Positions 1 to 8,453 of a stretch of 64,000 nt of DNA are shown here, piece by piece. The notes under the pieces are model-generated. The model was not told the DNA's origin and ran no database searches. It saw nothing but the letters and a program-made list of their open reading frames with translations. Source of the stretch: Bacteroidales bacterium (GTDB lineage: Bacteria > Bacteroidota > Bacteroidia > Bacteroidales > F082); the NCBI GenBank assembly GCA_021647205.1, contig JAKIVD010000015.1:1-64000 (forward strand). Reading direction: 5' to 3'. The position numbers and the translations under genes are program-made. Every line of letters starts with the position of its first letter. Position 1 is the stretch's first letter.

Positions 1-69
1 AAAAACTGAATGATTAAAATCAGAATGAATGCTTTGAAGTTTTTCATGTTAACATCCGAATTAAAAGTA

Positions 70-759
70 TTAATGTCTCACTACAAAACTATATTTTTCA
101 TCTGGTTTCATTGCCCTGATTACCTCAGCGGGGAAAGTATTTTGGCTTAGCTGTTGTACTTCCTCAACGGAAAACCCAACCTTCTCCAAATAAGAAACAA
201 TGGAAACCGGCCGGCATCCTGTCAACAGGCCCGGAAACCGTTTTGCAACCCAATGCCAGAATTTATTGTACCATCTTTGACCAAATGCCATGGTTGAGGT
301 TACCAGTCTTCCCGATGGTTTTAGAACCCTGTAAAATTCCGACAAAACTTTTTCAAAATCTTCTTCGGGCAACAGGTCGAGCATAAAATTATTTACGAGA
401 AGGTCAAACGAATTGTCTTCAAACGGGAGCCGGTAAGCATTTCCGGTTTCCAGTGTGTAATTGTCCAAACCCAGCTTGCTCACGCGTTTTTTCGCCCGCG
501 AAAGCATGCCCGGGGAGAGCTCGGTTCCGGTATTTGTTCCATTCGGATTTCGCTTGAGCAATTCTTTTAAAAGCTGTCCCGTACCCACTGCCACTTCCAG
601 GATGCTTTCCCCGTCTTTGATGCTTGCCAGTTCGATTACTTTCCTTGCCGCTTTGGATTCCGTCAGCAATGCCCAAAAATCATAAAACCAGGCAACTTTG
701 GCGTAGCTGTCTTTTACTTTGTTTTCCGAGAATTCCCTTTTTAAAGTTTTTTCTTCCAT
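70..759 (-). CDS. Class I SAM-dependent methyltransferase (UbiE/Methyltransf_11-like)
   Basis: A soluble methyltransferase of 229 residues; the substrate cannot be read from the sequence. SAM-binding motif I is EVAVGTGQL (residues 55-63), followed by an acidic motif around TELSPGML (79-85), the LPFEDNSFDLLV block (111-122) and LKPSGRLV (146-153), which is the order expected for the Methyltransf_11 family. The C-terminal 60 residues have the lid-like W/F-rich segment common in lipid or small-molecule methyltransferases. It starts 20 nt after the stop of the response-regulator gene on the same strand, so the two are probably co-transcribed. No membrane segment or signal peptide is visible. Family assignment is firm; a role in quinone or lipid methylation would be guesswork. 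Confidence 0.85.
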   Translation of the reverse strand: MEEKTLKREFSENKVKDSYAKVAWFYDFWALLTESKAARKVIELASIKDGESILEVAVGTGQLLKELLKRNPNGTNTGTELSPGMLSRAKKRVSKLGLDNYTLETGNAYRLPFEDNSFDLLVNNFMLDLLPEEDFEKVLSEFYRVLKPSGRLVTSTMAFGQRWYNKFWHWVAKRFPGLLTGCRPVSIVSYLEKVGFSVEEVQQLSQNTFPAEVIRAMKPDEKYSFVVRH

Positions 760-779
760 CGCCCTTTGTGCTTCCCCAC

Positions 780-1430
780 TCAGTTTTCAATACTTATGAT
801 CTTGTTCTTGATGGCGTAAATCAACAGGCTGACCACATTTTTGGAACCTGTTTTTGAAATCAGGTTGTTTTTGTGGGTATCGACGGTGCGGATGCTGATG
901 AACAGCTTGTCGGCTATTTCGGCATTGGAATAGCCTTCGGCAATGAGCTGGAGTATTTCGAGCTCGCGTTTGGTCAACAAAAGTTCGGGGCTGTCGTTCT
1001 TGTTGTCGAGAAATTTGTTGGTGAAGTAAGGGAGCAGTTCGGGAGAAAAGTAATTCTGTCCGTTGTGTACCAGCTTAATGGCATTGAAGAGCGTTTCTTT
1101 GTCCACGTTTTTCAGCAGGAAGCCTTTGGCCCCGGCATTGATGATTTGGTGCAAAAATTCCTCTTCGCCAAATGTTGACAGGACGAGCACTTTGATTCCG
1201 GGGTTTTTTTCGACGGCTTTGGCGGTGGTCTCAATACCATCCAGGCCCTTCATTTTGATGTCCATCAGCACCACGTCAAAATCAGAAGAATCCATTAACT
1301 GTAAAAATTCTTCCCCACTGCCGGCTTCGCCTGTTACCTCTGTTTCTTTGTTTTTGCTGAAAACCAGCTTTAAGCCGTTCCTGAAAATTTCGTGGTCATC
1401 GACGATGAATACTTTGATGGTTTGTTCCAT
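780..1430 (-). CDS. NarL/FixJ-type response regulator (REC + LuxR HTH)
   Basis: A two-component DNA-binding response regulator of 216 residues. The receiver domain (about 5-120) has the acidic pair D11/D12, the phospho-acceptor D57 in VVLMD, S85/T86 and K107 in FLLK. The LuxR-type helix-turn-helix (about 151-210) has the usual LTKRELEILQLIAEGYSNAEIADKL-like layout ending in SIRTVDTHKNNLISK. The family binds DNA as a dimer after phosphorylation. No histidine kinase is adjacent, so the partner is encoded elsewhere or the protein is an orphan. The methyltransferase follows after 20 nt; upstream is the T9SS protein gene on the same strand, about 100 nt away. Regulated genes cannot be named from the sequence. 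Confidence 0.93.
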   Translation of the reverse strand: MEQTIKVFIVDDHEIFRNGLKLVFSKNKETEVTGEAGSGEEFLQLMDSSDFDVVLMDIKMKGLDGIETTAKAVEKNPGIKVLVLSTFGEEEFLHQIINAGAKGFLLKNVDKETLFNAIKLVHNGQNYFSPELLPYFTNKFLDNKNDSPELLLTKRELEILQLIAEGYSNAEIADKLFISIRTVDTHKNNLISKTGSKNVVSLLIYAIKNKIISIEN

Positions 1431-1530
1431 GATGGTTTCTTTCAGTTGCTAAAAATAGAAAAAATGTTTTGAAACTTTAGACTAAATCACGGCGGGTGAG
1501 CCGCGGCCTTCTTTGGTGGAAAGCCTGTCC

Positions 1531-4431
1531 CTAACGAACAATTATTTTGACGGACCTCCAAAGGCCTTCTCCCTCCAGTTTGAGCAGCCAAAGTCCGGGT
1601 GACAACCGGTTTTCCGGCTTAACTTCAATAAGCCCGTTTACCCCTTTCAATTTCTGCCGGTAAACCACACTCCCCATTGCATTCACCATCTCCAAAGTGC
1701 TAAAGTTTCCTTCTTTGGGAATCACAAGGGTAAAAGCACCGTTTGTGGGATTGGGATAGATTTTCAGCTTGTTTGTTTCCTCCGGGTCTTCATTTGTGCC
1801 AAAAACGGTGCTTACCATTACATTATCAATAAACAAGGGGTTACCGATGGCGCTGTAGCTTTCAAATGCAAAACGGACGTTTGCATTCATTTCCCAGTTT
1901 GCTAATCCGATGGTATTGCAATTGGCCCCCCAGCCCGTGCCACACCAGTCGGAATTGGTTTCGGGCCAGAAGCCGGTGGTTTGCTCGTGGGTGGCAAAAC
2001 TGCCGTTGCCGTCCTCGCCGCCGCTAAAAGCCCTTTCCCAGGTGTCGCCGCAATCGGGCGAAACATAAACAATTAAGGAGTCGGTGAGGGGTGCGTATTT
2101 TTTGGCGTAGGCATGCTGAAAGTCGAGCATCGGCCCCTCTGCCCATTTCAGATTAAAGGGCGGGCTGATCAGGCGGTCGCGCTGCCCGATCAGGTATTCG
2201 GGAAATTGAACCCCCATAGCCCTATTGCCGGGCCCGGTACCACCAATTTCGAGCAATTCCCAGGTGACAGATTCATCGGGGTTTTCAATCGTCCATTCGT
2301 TGCTTTTGAAGGATTCAGGTTCAAAAGTTTCCAAATACCAGGGTTCGTAGCCCCCGGAGGTGACCATGCCAAATTTAGTGAGTTCCGACTCCCCGTTCAA
2401 ATTCCAGGCTTTCAGGGTGACTGAATAGGGCTTCGCTTCGTTAAAAACGACTTCCGGGTTTTGGCTGCTTTCGTCGGTTCCGTTAACAAAAGTTATTGTT
2501 GAGGGATCAAACTGCCATTCCCATTGAACGGGGCGGTAAAGGGTGTGGTCGGTGAAAACCACTTCTTTACCGGTGCAAACCACTGTTTTGTTGGCGCTGA
2601 AATCAACTTCGGGCAGGATGGTGCTGCTGGTGGTGATAAAATCCGTTTTAATAATTGTGTCGGTACCCAATGCATTCGAGGCGATGAGGCGTATATCGAA
2701 GCTTCCTTCCTGAGCAAAAAGAATTCCGTCCGGGTTTTGTTGCGAAGATGAATCCGGTGTCCCCTCCTCAAAAATCCACTGCCACGAAGTGGGAACGCCA
2801 AGCGTTAGGTCGGTAAAGTCAATGGTTTCCCCTGTGGGGATGAGGGTATCGTTGGCAGTAAAATCAGCCAGCGGGTCGAAGCTTGGCTTCATAAAAGCCC
2901 ACCAGCTTCCCCACAGGTCGTTTCCGGAAGGAAGTTCGGCATATTCGTGTATGGCCCAAAAATCAAGGTCGTGAACGGGATCGACAAACACGGCCGAGTA
3001 ATCGCCCCAGCGGTTGCGGCCGCCGCCATAAGTTTTGTAGTAGGGTGCCAACCCGGCTTTATAGGTGTAATAAGTGCGCATGCTGCCCGAGTCATCCAGG
3101 TGGTCTTTGAAGGAATAGGCGGCACCTGCATAATCGTTATACGAGTAAACACCGTGCCCGATGAAAACATCCTCGTTGGCATTTACCGCGATGCCGGGGA
3201 AAGCAAAAGAAACCGTGTTGGATGTGTCTTCAATCCGTCCCCTTTCCAATACCACACCGGCAGTGTCCAGTTCCCACCACTGGATGGCACAGCGTTGCGG
3301 ATTGTTTGCAGGCAGGTAAATGTGGTGAACGGCCCAAAGCTTGTTGTTGCGGAAAATCATGGTGTGCATGCGGGCATCCACACTGTTGAGTTTTTCGCTG
3401 CTGCCCAGTTGGGGAAGGAAATCTCCATGGTTTTCGTAGGACCAGTTTTCCCAGGGGTCGGGTATGCCAATTGAACCTTTGAGTTCAAAAACAGGGTTGT
3501 CCACCGCACCGCCCAGCTTAAAGAGGTTGATGTAGCCGTAGCCGTTGTTGTTGCCATTACCGGTGGAAACCAGGTACAAATCGTCAATGGCCGTGTCGTA
3601 GGTAGAAGCCGGTACAATGGCCGAGCCAAGTGTGGTGGTAAAACGGCTGACAAGCGGTTCTTCCTCGCCGGCGTAAGCCGCCAGCTTGTCCATGGCAAAC
3701 ACCACGAACTCAACAGCCTCAAAATCGCTATTTCGCATGATTCCGCCAATACTGATCCAGTTTTTGTTGAAACCCAGGTTGGGGTAATCGAACCATAAAA
3801 CCTGGTCGGGGTCGGTTTCTATCCAGTAGAAATTCCAATCGTCCAGCGGGTTGTCGGTGGTGCTGACGCCGATGTATAATTTTGTTGTTGTAGAGTTGCC
3901 CCCGCTCGGGGTGATCATGATCCAGCGGCTGTTGTAAGGGTCGTAAACAATTTTGGGGTCGAAAGTACTGCCGCTGCCCGGCATGGGGTTCCACCAGGCA
4001 CTCAGCGTAGTGGTAAAAAGAGGATTACCGTTTCTGTCCGAAATCCTGACTTCGGTGTTGAGGGTTTCCATCAGGTGGTTGGGGCCGGCGGCACCGTTTA
4101 CGTCGGGCGGGATGGAACTTCCGTTGTCCATCAGGCCGGGAAAGGTGGTGTCGGGTGCGGGAGAATTCAGCACACGGACAGTATGCCTGACTTTTGGGTT
4201 TTGCATCACCTGTTTGTAAATCACATTCGATTCCGAAAAAGTCCATTTTGGGGGCTGCCATCCGGGATTGGGTACTTTGATGCCTTTTGCCACGCCGGGA
4301 CTTTGTTGTGGAAGCGATAAAAGAGTGACCGTTGCCTGTTTTTTCGCTTTTGTTATCGTCCCTTCGATACCTTGGGAAAATGCTTTGACAGTAAAAACAG
4401 ATAACAATAATACAATCAAGAAATATTTCAT
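1531..4431 (-). CDS. Large T9SS-exported protein with two PKD domains
   Basis: A 966-residue secreted protein of unknown activity. I chose the ATG at 4431 because it gives a clean signal peptide (MKYFLIVLLLSVFTVKAFS, 1-19); an ATG 30 codons upstream would put a basic, Cys-rich stretch before it. Order: an N-terminal probable beta-propeller region (about 90-515) with repeated FDP/YDP and FDYPNLGFN-type strands, PKD-like domain 1 (about 517-600), PKD-like domain 2 (about 605-690), a jelly-roll or MAM-like region with a YVSPDCGDTW motif (about 695-880), and a T9SS type A sorting domain beginning KLKIYPNPTNGAF (about 888-966). The sorting domain directs export across the outer membrane and surface attachment or release. 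It is a close paralog of the 48643-51537 protein and shares the phrase DNGSSIPPDVNGAAGPNH. No catalytic residues could be identified. Confidence 0.9.
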   Translation of the reverse strand: MKYFLIVLLLSVFTVKAFSQGIEGTITKAKKQATVTLLSLPQQSPGVAKGIKVPNPGWQPPKWTFSESNVIYKQVMQNPKVRHTVRVLNSPAPDTTFPGLMDNGSSIPPDVNGAAGPNHLMETLNTEVRISDRNGNPLFTTTLSAWWNPMPGSGSTFDPKIVYDPYNSRWIMITPSGGNSTTTKLYIGVSTTDNPLDDWNFYWIETDPDQVLWFDYPNLGFNKNWISIGGIMRNSDFEAVEFVVFAMDKLAAYAGEEEPLVSRFTTTLGSAIVPASTYDTAIDDLYLVSTGNGNNNGYGYINLFKLGGAVDNPVFELKGSIGIPDPWENWSYENHGDFLPQLGSSEKLNSVDARMHTMIFRNNKLWAVHHIYLPANNPQRCAIQWWELDTAGVVLERGRIEDTSNTVSFAFPGIAVNANEDVFIGHGVYSYNDYAGAAYSFKDHLDDSGSMRTYYTYKAGLAPYYKTYGGGRNRWGDYSAVFVDPVHDLDFWAIHEYAELPSGNDLWGSWWAFMKPSFDPLADFTANDTLIPTGETIDFTDLTLGVPTSWQWIFEEGTPDSSSQQNPDGILFAQEGSFDIRLIASNALGTDTIIKTDFITTSSTILPEVDFSANKTVVCTGKEVVFTDHTLYRPVQWEWQFDPSTITFVNGTDESSQNPEVVFNEAKPYSVTLKAWNLNGESELTKFGMVTSGGYEPWYLETFEPESFKSNEWTIENPDESVTWELLEIGGTGPGNRAMGVQFPEYLIGQRDRLISPPFNLKWAEGPMLDFQHAYAKKYAPLTDSLIVYVSPDCGDTWERAFSGGEDGNGSFATHEQTTGFWPETNSDWCGTGWGANCNTIGLANWEMNANVRFAFESYSAIGNPLFIDNVMVSTVFGTNEDPEETNKLKIYPNPTNGAFTLVIPKEGNFSTLEMVNAMGSVVYRQKLKGVNGLIEVKPENRLSPGLWLLKLEGEGLWRSVKIIVR

Positions 4432-4615
4432 GGTTGCCGGGTTTTTGGGCTGCTGACAACAAAAATACGATTTTCGCCGACGCTTGCCCAAAACCTGCTG
4501 ACGGAAAAAGAAATATTTCAAAACTTAATTGCCGATTTATTTCTGTGCTTCATCATAATTTATATTTTTAACCTTTGAAAAAGGAAACCCGGTTTGGACA
4601 TTAAGCTACAAAAGA
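4432..4615. promoter_or_regulatory. Divergent intergenic region between T9SS gene and glycan operon
   Basis: This AT-rich stretch of 184 nt separates the minus-strand T9SS gene from the plus-strand polysaccharide cluster, so it must hold promoters for both. On the plus strand there is a near match to the Bacteroidota -7 element around 4569-4577 (TA, three bases, TTTG instead of two), but no convincing -33 TTTG at the right spacing. I see no strong hairpin or coding sequence. The exact start sites cannot be set from sequence alone. Confidence 0.35.
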
Positions 4616-5410
4616 TTGAAAGGAATTAAGAAAAAGATATTTGAGTCGCTGCCCGAAAACAACAGGATGGAGCGGATTTGGCTTTTGGCCAAAACAGACT
4701 TTAAGCAACGCTACTACGAAAGCGCATTGGGAATGGTCTGGGCGCTGATCAACCCCATGTTTCGGCTGCTTATTTACTATTTTGTGTTCACTGTCATATT
4801 TGAGAGCAAAATACCCAACTATGCCCTCTATCTTTTTTCGGGTTTGTTGTTATGGATGTTCTTTCAGGAAGCCACAAAAGGCAGCATGTTAATCCTTAGA
4901 AAGAAAAGCTATCTTATCGAAAACATTCAATCCAACAAGCTTGATATTTATGTCTCATTTATCCTGGCCAATTTGTTTGGGTTGTTGTTCAATTTTGTTG
5001 TGTACTTTTTATTGAGCCTGGTTTTCTCCATCAGCTATTCATGGACAGTTCTGTTTTTCCCGTTACTTCTGCTCAACCTTGCCATCCTGGTTTTTGCTGT
5101 TAGCCTGTTGCTTTCGACCATTCATATCCATTTAAAGGATATCGACCATATATGGAGCATGGTCCTGATTGTGATTTTCTGGACAAGCCCGATTTTTTAC
5201 GGGCGGGCAATAATCTTCGAGAAACTTCCACTGCTGCTTTATGTTAACCCCATGGCCGGTATTATGATTAATGTCAGGGAAGTGTTGATAAACGCTAACC
5301 AGCCTGACTACTTCAATTTCTTTTACGACTTCTTTTATGCTTTTGTGTTATTGGCTGTCAGCCTTGTTTTTTTTAATAAGAATATTCATAAAGCCGCCGA
5401 GAAAAGATGA
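4616..5410 (+). CDS. wzm: ABC-2 type polysaccharide export permease (Wzm-like)
   Basis: The inner-membrane permease of an ABC transporter for a lipid-linked polysaccharide, 264 residues. The TagG/KpsM/Wzm signature region KTDFKQRYYESALGMVWALINPMF (about 26-49) at the cytoplasmic gate is followed by about six hydrophobic segments (near 50-65, 70-85, 110-138, 143-165, 178-197, 236-252). The frame opens with TTG at 4616; an ATG at 4667 would remove 17 residues and is a plausible alternative start. The stop overlaps the ATPase start by 4 nt (ATGA), so the two subunits are translationally coupled. The family exports O-antigen, capsule or teichoic acid; the sulfotransferases downstream suggest a sulfated glycan cargo. 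Confidence 0.9.
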   Translation: MKGIKKKIFESLPENNRMERIWLLAKTDFKQRYYESALGMVWALINPMFRLLIYYFVFTVIFESKIPNYALYLFSGLLLWMFFQEATKGSMLILRKKSYLIENIQSNKLDIYVSFILANLFGLLFNFVVYFLLSLVFSISYSWTVLFFPLLLLNLAILVFAVSLLLSTIHIHLKDIDHIWSMVLIVIFWTSPIFYGRAIIFEKLPLLLYVNPMAGIMINVREVLINANQPDYFNFFYDFFYAFVLLAVSLVFFNKNIHKAAEKR

Positions 5411-6153
5411 GCAGGAACAGTAAAACAGTATTGCGACTTGAAAATGTGAGCAAGACATTTACCATCAGGGACAGAAATGCCGACTCGATAAGAGACAAAG
5501 TGTTTAATGTTTTCAATCCTACGAACAAGCGTGTGATACGGGCGGTGAAGGATGTTTCGCTGGAGATTAAAAGGGGCGAGTTTTTTGGGGTTATTGGAAG
5601 AAATGGTTGTGGCAAGTCAACGCTCTTGCAACTTATGGCCGGTGTTTACCCGCCTGATAAAGGGGGAAAAGCGATGATAGACGGAAGGTTTATCAGGTTG
5701 AGCCTTGGCCTGGGTTTCAACAAAGACCTGACCGCAAGGGAGAACATTTACATCAATGCTTCCATACTTGGCCTGACACTGAAGAAGATCGGAAGGAAGT
5801 TCGATGAAATCATCGAGATGTCGGAGCTGGCAGATTTTGTTGATACGAAAATCAAGTATTATTCCCGCGGGATGCGGAGTAAACTGGCATTTGCCATCGC
5901 CATTCATGCCGAAGCGGACATTTTGCTGATGGATGAGTTTTTTGGCGGGGTGGGTGATGAAAAGTTCCGCAAGAAATCGGACGAGATATTCCAGCGCAGT
6001 TTTTTGGATGGCAGAACAATTGTCCACGTAAGCCATAACCTTTCAACCATTAAAAAGTACTGTGACAGGGTTATCCTTCTCGATAAAGGCGAATGCATCG
6101 CTTTGGATAAACCAGAAATTGTGCTGGATATTTATGAGAACCTAATGAAATGA
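5407..6153 (+). CDS. wzt: ABC transporter ATP-binding protein for polysaccharide export (Wzt-like, short form)
   Basis: The nucleotide-binding subunit paired with the permease, 248 residues. Walker A is GRNGCGKST (64-72), the signature is the degenerate YYSRGMRSKLA (151-161) typical of the Wzt/TagH/KpsT branch, Walker B is DILLMDE (171-177) and the H-loop is VSH (208-210). The protein ends about 30 residues after the H-loop region, so it lacks the C-terminal carbohydrate-binding domain found in Wzt proteins that recognise a capped glycan end. Export therefore probably does not depend on a terminal modification read by this subunit. The next gene starts 4 nt downstream. Confidence 0.93.
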   Translation: MSRNSKTVLRLENVSKTFTIRDRNADSIRDKVFNVFNPTNKRVIRAVKDVSLEIKRGEFFGVIGRNGCGKSTLLQLMAGVYPPDKGGKAMIDGRFIRLSLGLGFNKDLTARENIYINASILGLTLKKIGRKFDEIIEMSELADFVDTKIKYYSRGMRSKLAFAIAIHAEADILLMDEFFGGVGDEKFRKKSDEIFQRSFLDGRTIVHVSHNLSTIKKYCDRVILLDKGECIALDKPEIVLDIYENLMK

Positions 6154-6157
6154 TATT

Positions 6158-6955
6158 ATGAAAGATCTCAGTTTGCTTGCCAGACAGGCCGCAGAGGTAT
6201 TACACCTCAGCCGGCAATATAATGCCGGCAGGACGGCTGCCCGAAAGAAGCTTGATGGTTCTGAGGATAAAGTGCCTGTAAAAAGAAAAAACAACTTTCA
6301 ATTGATTTCACTTCATATTCCCAAAAGCGGGGGCACATCATTTTATAAAACGATTCAGGGGGTTTACGGGAAAGATGTTGTTGCCCGTGTTGACTATAAA
6401 CCGTATTATAAGAAACTATTTCTAAACGAACGGGAGTATGAAAAAAGTGCCTTTTCCAATCACCTGAAAGTAATTCATGGCCATATTCAATTCAATGCGC
6501 TTAAGAAACACATTGAGCTATCTGACGATGTGAAAATTATCACCTGGTTAAGAAATCCTGTCGAAAGGATAATCTCAGATTATTTCTTTGTGAAGAATAT
6601 CATGAATGAGCGGTATCGTCATGACCCGTACAATCCTCATGTTTTGAACCGGATGACGCGGTCGCTTCTGGAATTTGCAGCACAGGAGGTTGAACAAAAC
6701 CGGATTAGCAGGTTCCTTGGGGATGCACGACTTGAAGATTTCTTCTTTGTGGGAGTACTGGAATATTTTGATGAGGACTTGAAACGACTGTCCGCATTGC
6801 TCAATTGGGGGCCGTATTCCGAGGCCAAGTTGAACAAAACCAAAAACAAACCGAAGGAAATCGCCGATGAAATCATTGAGAAGATCAAGGAATTTAACCG
6901 GAAAGATATGGATTTGTACGAAAAAATTCTTGCTTTGAGAAAAAACAGGGGGTAA
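6158..6955 (+). CDS. Sulfotransferase family 2 protein (first of three tandem copies)
   Basis: A probable PAPS-dependent carbohydrate sulfotransferase of 265 residues (Sulfotransfer_2 type). The 5'-phosphosulfate loop is HIPKSGGTSF (53-62), a KVIHGHIQF block (104-112) follows, and the 3'-phosphate-binding strand is WLRNPVERIIS (130-140). A basic N-terminal extension of about 45 residues is absent from the two copies that follow. Shared C-terminal blocks (SLLEFA, then FFFVGVLEYFDEDL) show common descent with those copies. Family members transfer sulfate from PAPS to glycan hydroxyls; the acceptor here is inferred to be the polysaccharide handled by the adjacent ABC exporter. No signal peptide is visible, consistent with action in the cytoplasm. 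Confidence 0.87.
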   Translation: MKDLSLLARQAAEVLHLSRQYNAGRTAARKKLDGSEDKVPVKRKNNFQLISLHIPKSGGTSFYKTIQGVYGKDVVARVDYKPYYKKLFLNEREYEKSAFSNHLKVIHGHIQFNALKKHIELSDDVKIITWLRNPVERIISDYFFVKNIMNERYRHDPYNPHVLNRMTRSLLEFAAQEVEQNRISRFLGDARLEDFFFVGVLEYFDEDLKRLSALLNWGPYSEAKLNKTKNKPKEIADEIIEKIKEFNRKDMDLYEKILALRKNRG

Positions 6956-6992
6956 AAAGATAAACAGCAGCTTCTTTGCGAACTTGACAGGT

Positions 6993-7694
6993 ATGTTTGG
7001 CTTAAAAGGGAAAATTAAAAATCAACTGGAGTTAATTTCTATTCATATTCCGAAAACAGCAGGTACATCTTTTCGGAATATACTGAAAGAGCATTTTGGA
7101 GAGGAAAGCGTAGTACGATTTGATATTGTAGGAAAAGAGAAAGTAATATTAGTTGAAAACAAGGAATTGAAACCCAATAAGCTTCCGGCACACATAAAAG
7201 TAATACATGGCCATTTCAACTATATTGATTTAATTGAAAAGCTTGAAATTAAAAAAGACGTTCCGGTTATAACCTGGTTGCGTAACCCGGTTGAACGGGT
7301 GATTTCAAATTATTTTTACCTTGCGAAACGTTTAAAAGAAGAACTAAGGGAGGAAGAAAAAGGATTGGATATACTGTCCAAAATGCAAAAATCCCTGATT
7401 GAATATGCCAGGCTTGAGTTGAACCGCAACAGAATGTCCAAATTCCTTGATGGGATATCGCTGGAAGAAATGAAATTTGTTGGCGTCCATGAATTTTTTG
7501 ATGAGGACCTGGAATATTTTGGCCGACTGTTTGGATTTGAAGATATTCAGACATTAGAGCATAATATCACAGGTGTAAAACACAAGGTTTGCGTTGAGGT
7601 GGCCCAAGAGATTGAAAGTTTAAACGCACTTGATATGGGAATCTATAACAAGGGAATCAAACTGAGGGGAAAAAGAATAAATAAGTATTTATAA
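6993..7694 (+). CDS. Sulfotransferase family 2 protein (second tandem copy)
   Basis: A 233-residue sulfotransferase similar in layout to its neighbours. From this ATG, the PAPS loop HIPKTAGTSF lies at about 18-27, KVIHGHFNY at about 70-78 and the 3'-phosphate site WLRNPVERVIS at about 97-107. The C-terminal half carries SLIEYARLELNRN and FVGVHEFFDEDL, the same landmarks as the other two copies. The open frame extends to a TTG at 6984, only three codons upstream, but ATG at 6993 is the more usual choice. Its stop overlaps the next ATG by one base (TAATG). Acceptor specificity presumably differs between copies, since only the cofactor motifs are strictly kept. Confidence 0.87.
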   Translation: MFGLKGKIKNQLELISIHIPKTAGTSFRNILKEHFGEESVVRFDIVGKEKVILVENKELKPNKLPAHIKVIHGHFNYIDLIEKLEIKKDVPVITWLRNPVERVISNYFYLAKRLKEELREEEKGLDILSKMQKSLIEYARLELNRNRMSKFLDGISLEEMKFVGVHEFFDEDLEYFGRLFGFEDIQTLEHNITGVKHKVCVEVAQEIESLNALDMGIYNKGIKLRGKRINKYL

Positions 7695-8413
7695 TGGGGC
7701 TCAGAGGGTTAGTGTGTAAAGAAAGCAAGTGCGTTGATGATGTTGGATTAATTTCTATTCACATCCCGAAAACCGCCGGGCGGTCGTTTTATGAGACACT
7801 AAAATTTGTTTACGGTTCTGAATTGGATGCCAGGACAAAAAGGAAGGATTATTTTTTACATCCGGAACAGATGAATCAATCTTTCAGCCTCTATCCCGGT
7901 ATCAAAGTAATACATGGCCATTTATACTATTCAGAAATAAGGTTCATCCATAAGAAGAACAATTCTGTCAAGTTGATTTGCTGGTTGCGAAACCCGGTTG
8001 ACAGGGTTATTTCTCACTATTACTTTTTTTTAAAACGTATCTCTGAGGGAAAAGTGCAAGCAGCGCAACTCCATAAAGCTGATTTTTCTTTAATTGAGTT
8101 TGCAAGGCTCGATTCTGTTAGGAATGTTATCAGTAGGTTTGTTGACGGACTTTCTTTGGATGACTTTTTCTTTATTGGACATGTTGAGAGCTTCCAGACT
8201 GATTTAAATTTGTTGGCAAATAAATTGCAGTGGCCTTCAGGATTGCCGGTAGTTCATGTTAACAAAAGAGATAAACTTACTTCAAATCAAATCGCCAAAA
8301 CAAAGTATGAGGGAGTTTCAAATAGTATTCGAAATGAAATCTGGGAACTGAACCGGGAAGATGTGAAAGTGTATGAGCAAAGTCTTGAACTCAAAAACAC
8401 TGTAGAAGATTGA
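7694..8413 (+). CDS. Sulfotransferase family 2 protein (third tandem copy)
   Basis: A 239-residue member of the same tandem set. PAPS loop HIPKTAGRSF (about 23-32), KVIHGHLYY (about 72-80), WLRNPVDRVIS (about 97-107), then SLIEFARLDSVRN and FFFIGHVESFQTDL. The arginine in place of threonine in the TAGRSF loop is a difference from the other copies but keeps the main-chain phosphate loop glycine and serine. It is joined to the previous gene by a one-base overlap and followed after 40 nt by the fusion gene, the largest gap in this part of the operon. It probably sulfates another position of the same glycan. Confidence 0.87.
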   Translation: MGLRGLVCKESKCVDDVGLISIHIPKTAGRSFYETLKFVYGSELDARTKRKDYFLHPEQMNQSFSLYPGIKVIHGHLYYSEIRFIHKKNNSVKLICWLRNPVDRVISHYYFFLKRISEGKVQAAQLHKADFSLIEFARLDSVRNVISRFVDGLSLDDFFFIGHVESFQTDLNLLANKLQWPSGLPVVHVNKRDKLTSNQIAKTKYEGVSNSIRNEIWELNREDVKVYEQSLELKNTVED

Positions 8414-8453
8414 CAAGGGCAAACAATATAAGTGATATTCTAAAATAATAAAC

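Noticed and set aside
2947-3474. Plus-strand open frame of 175 codons inside the first T9SS gene
   Set aside because: A mirror frame of a GC-biased coding region; a similar mirror frame occurs in the paralog, as expected from conserved codons.
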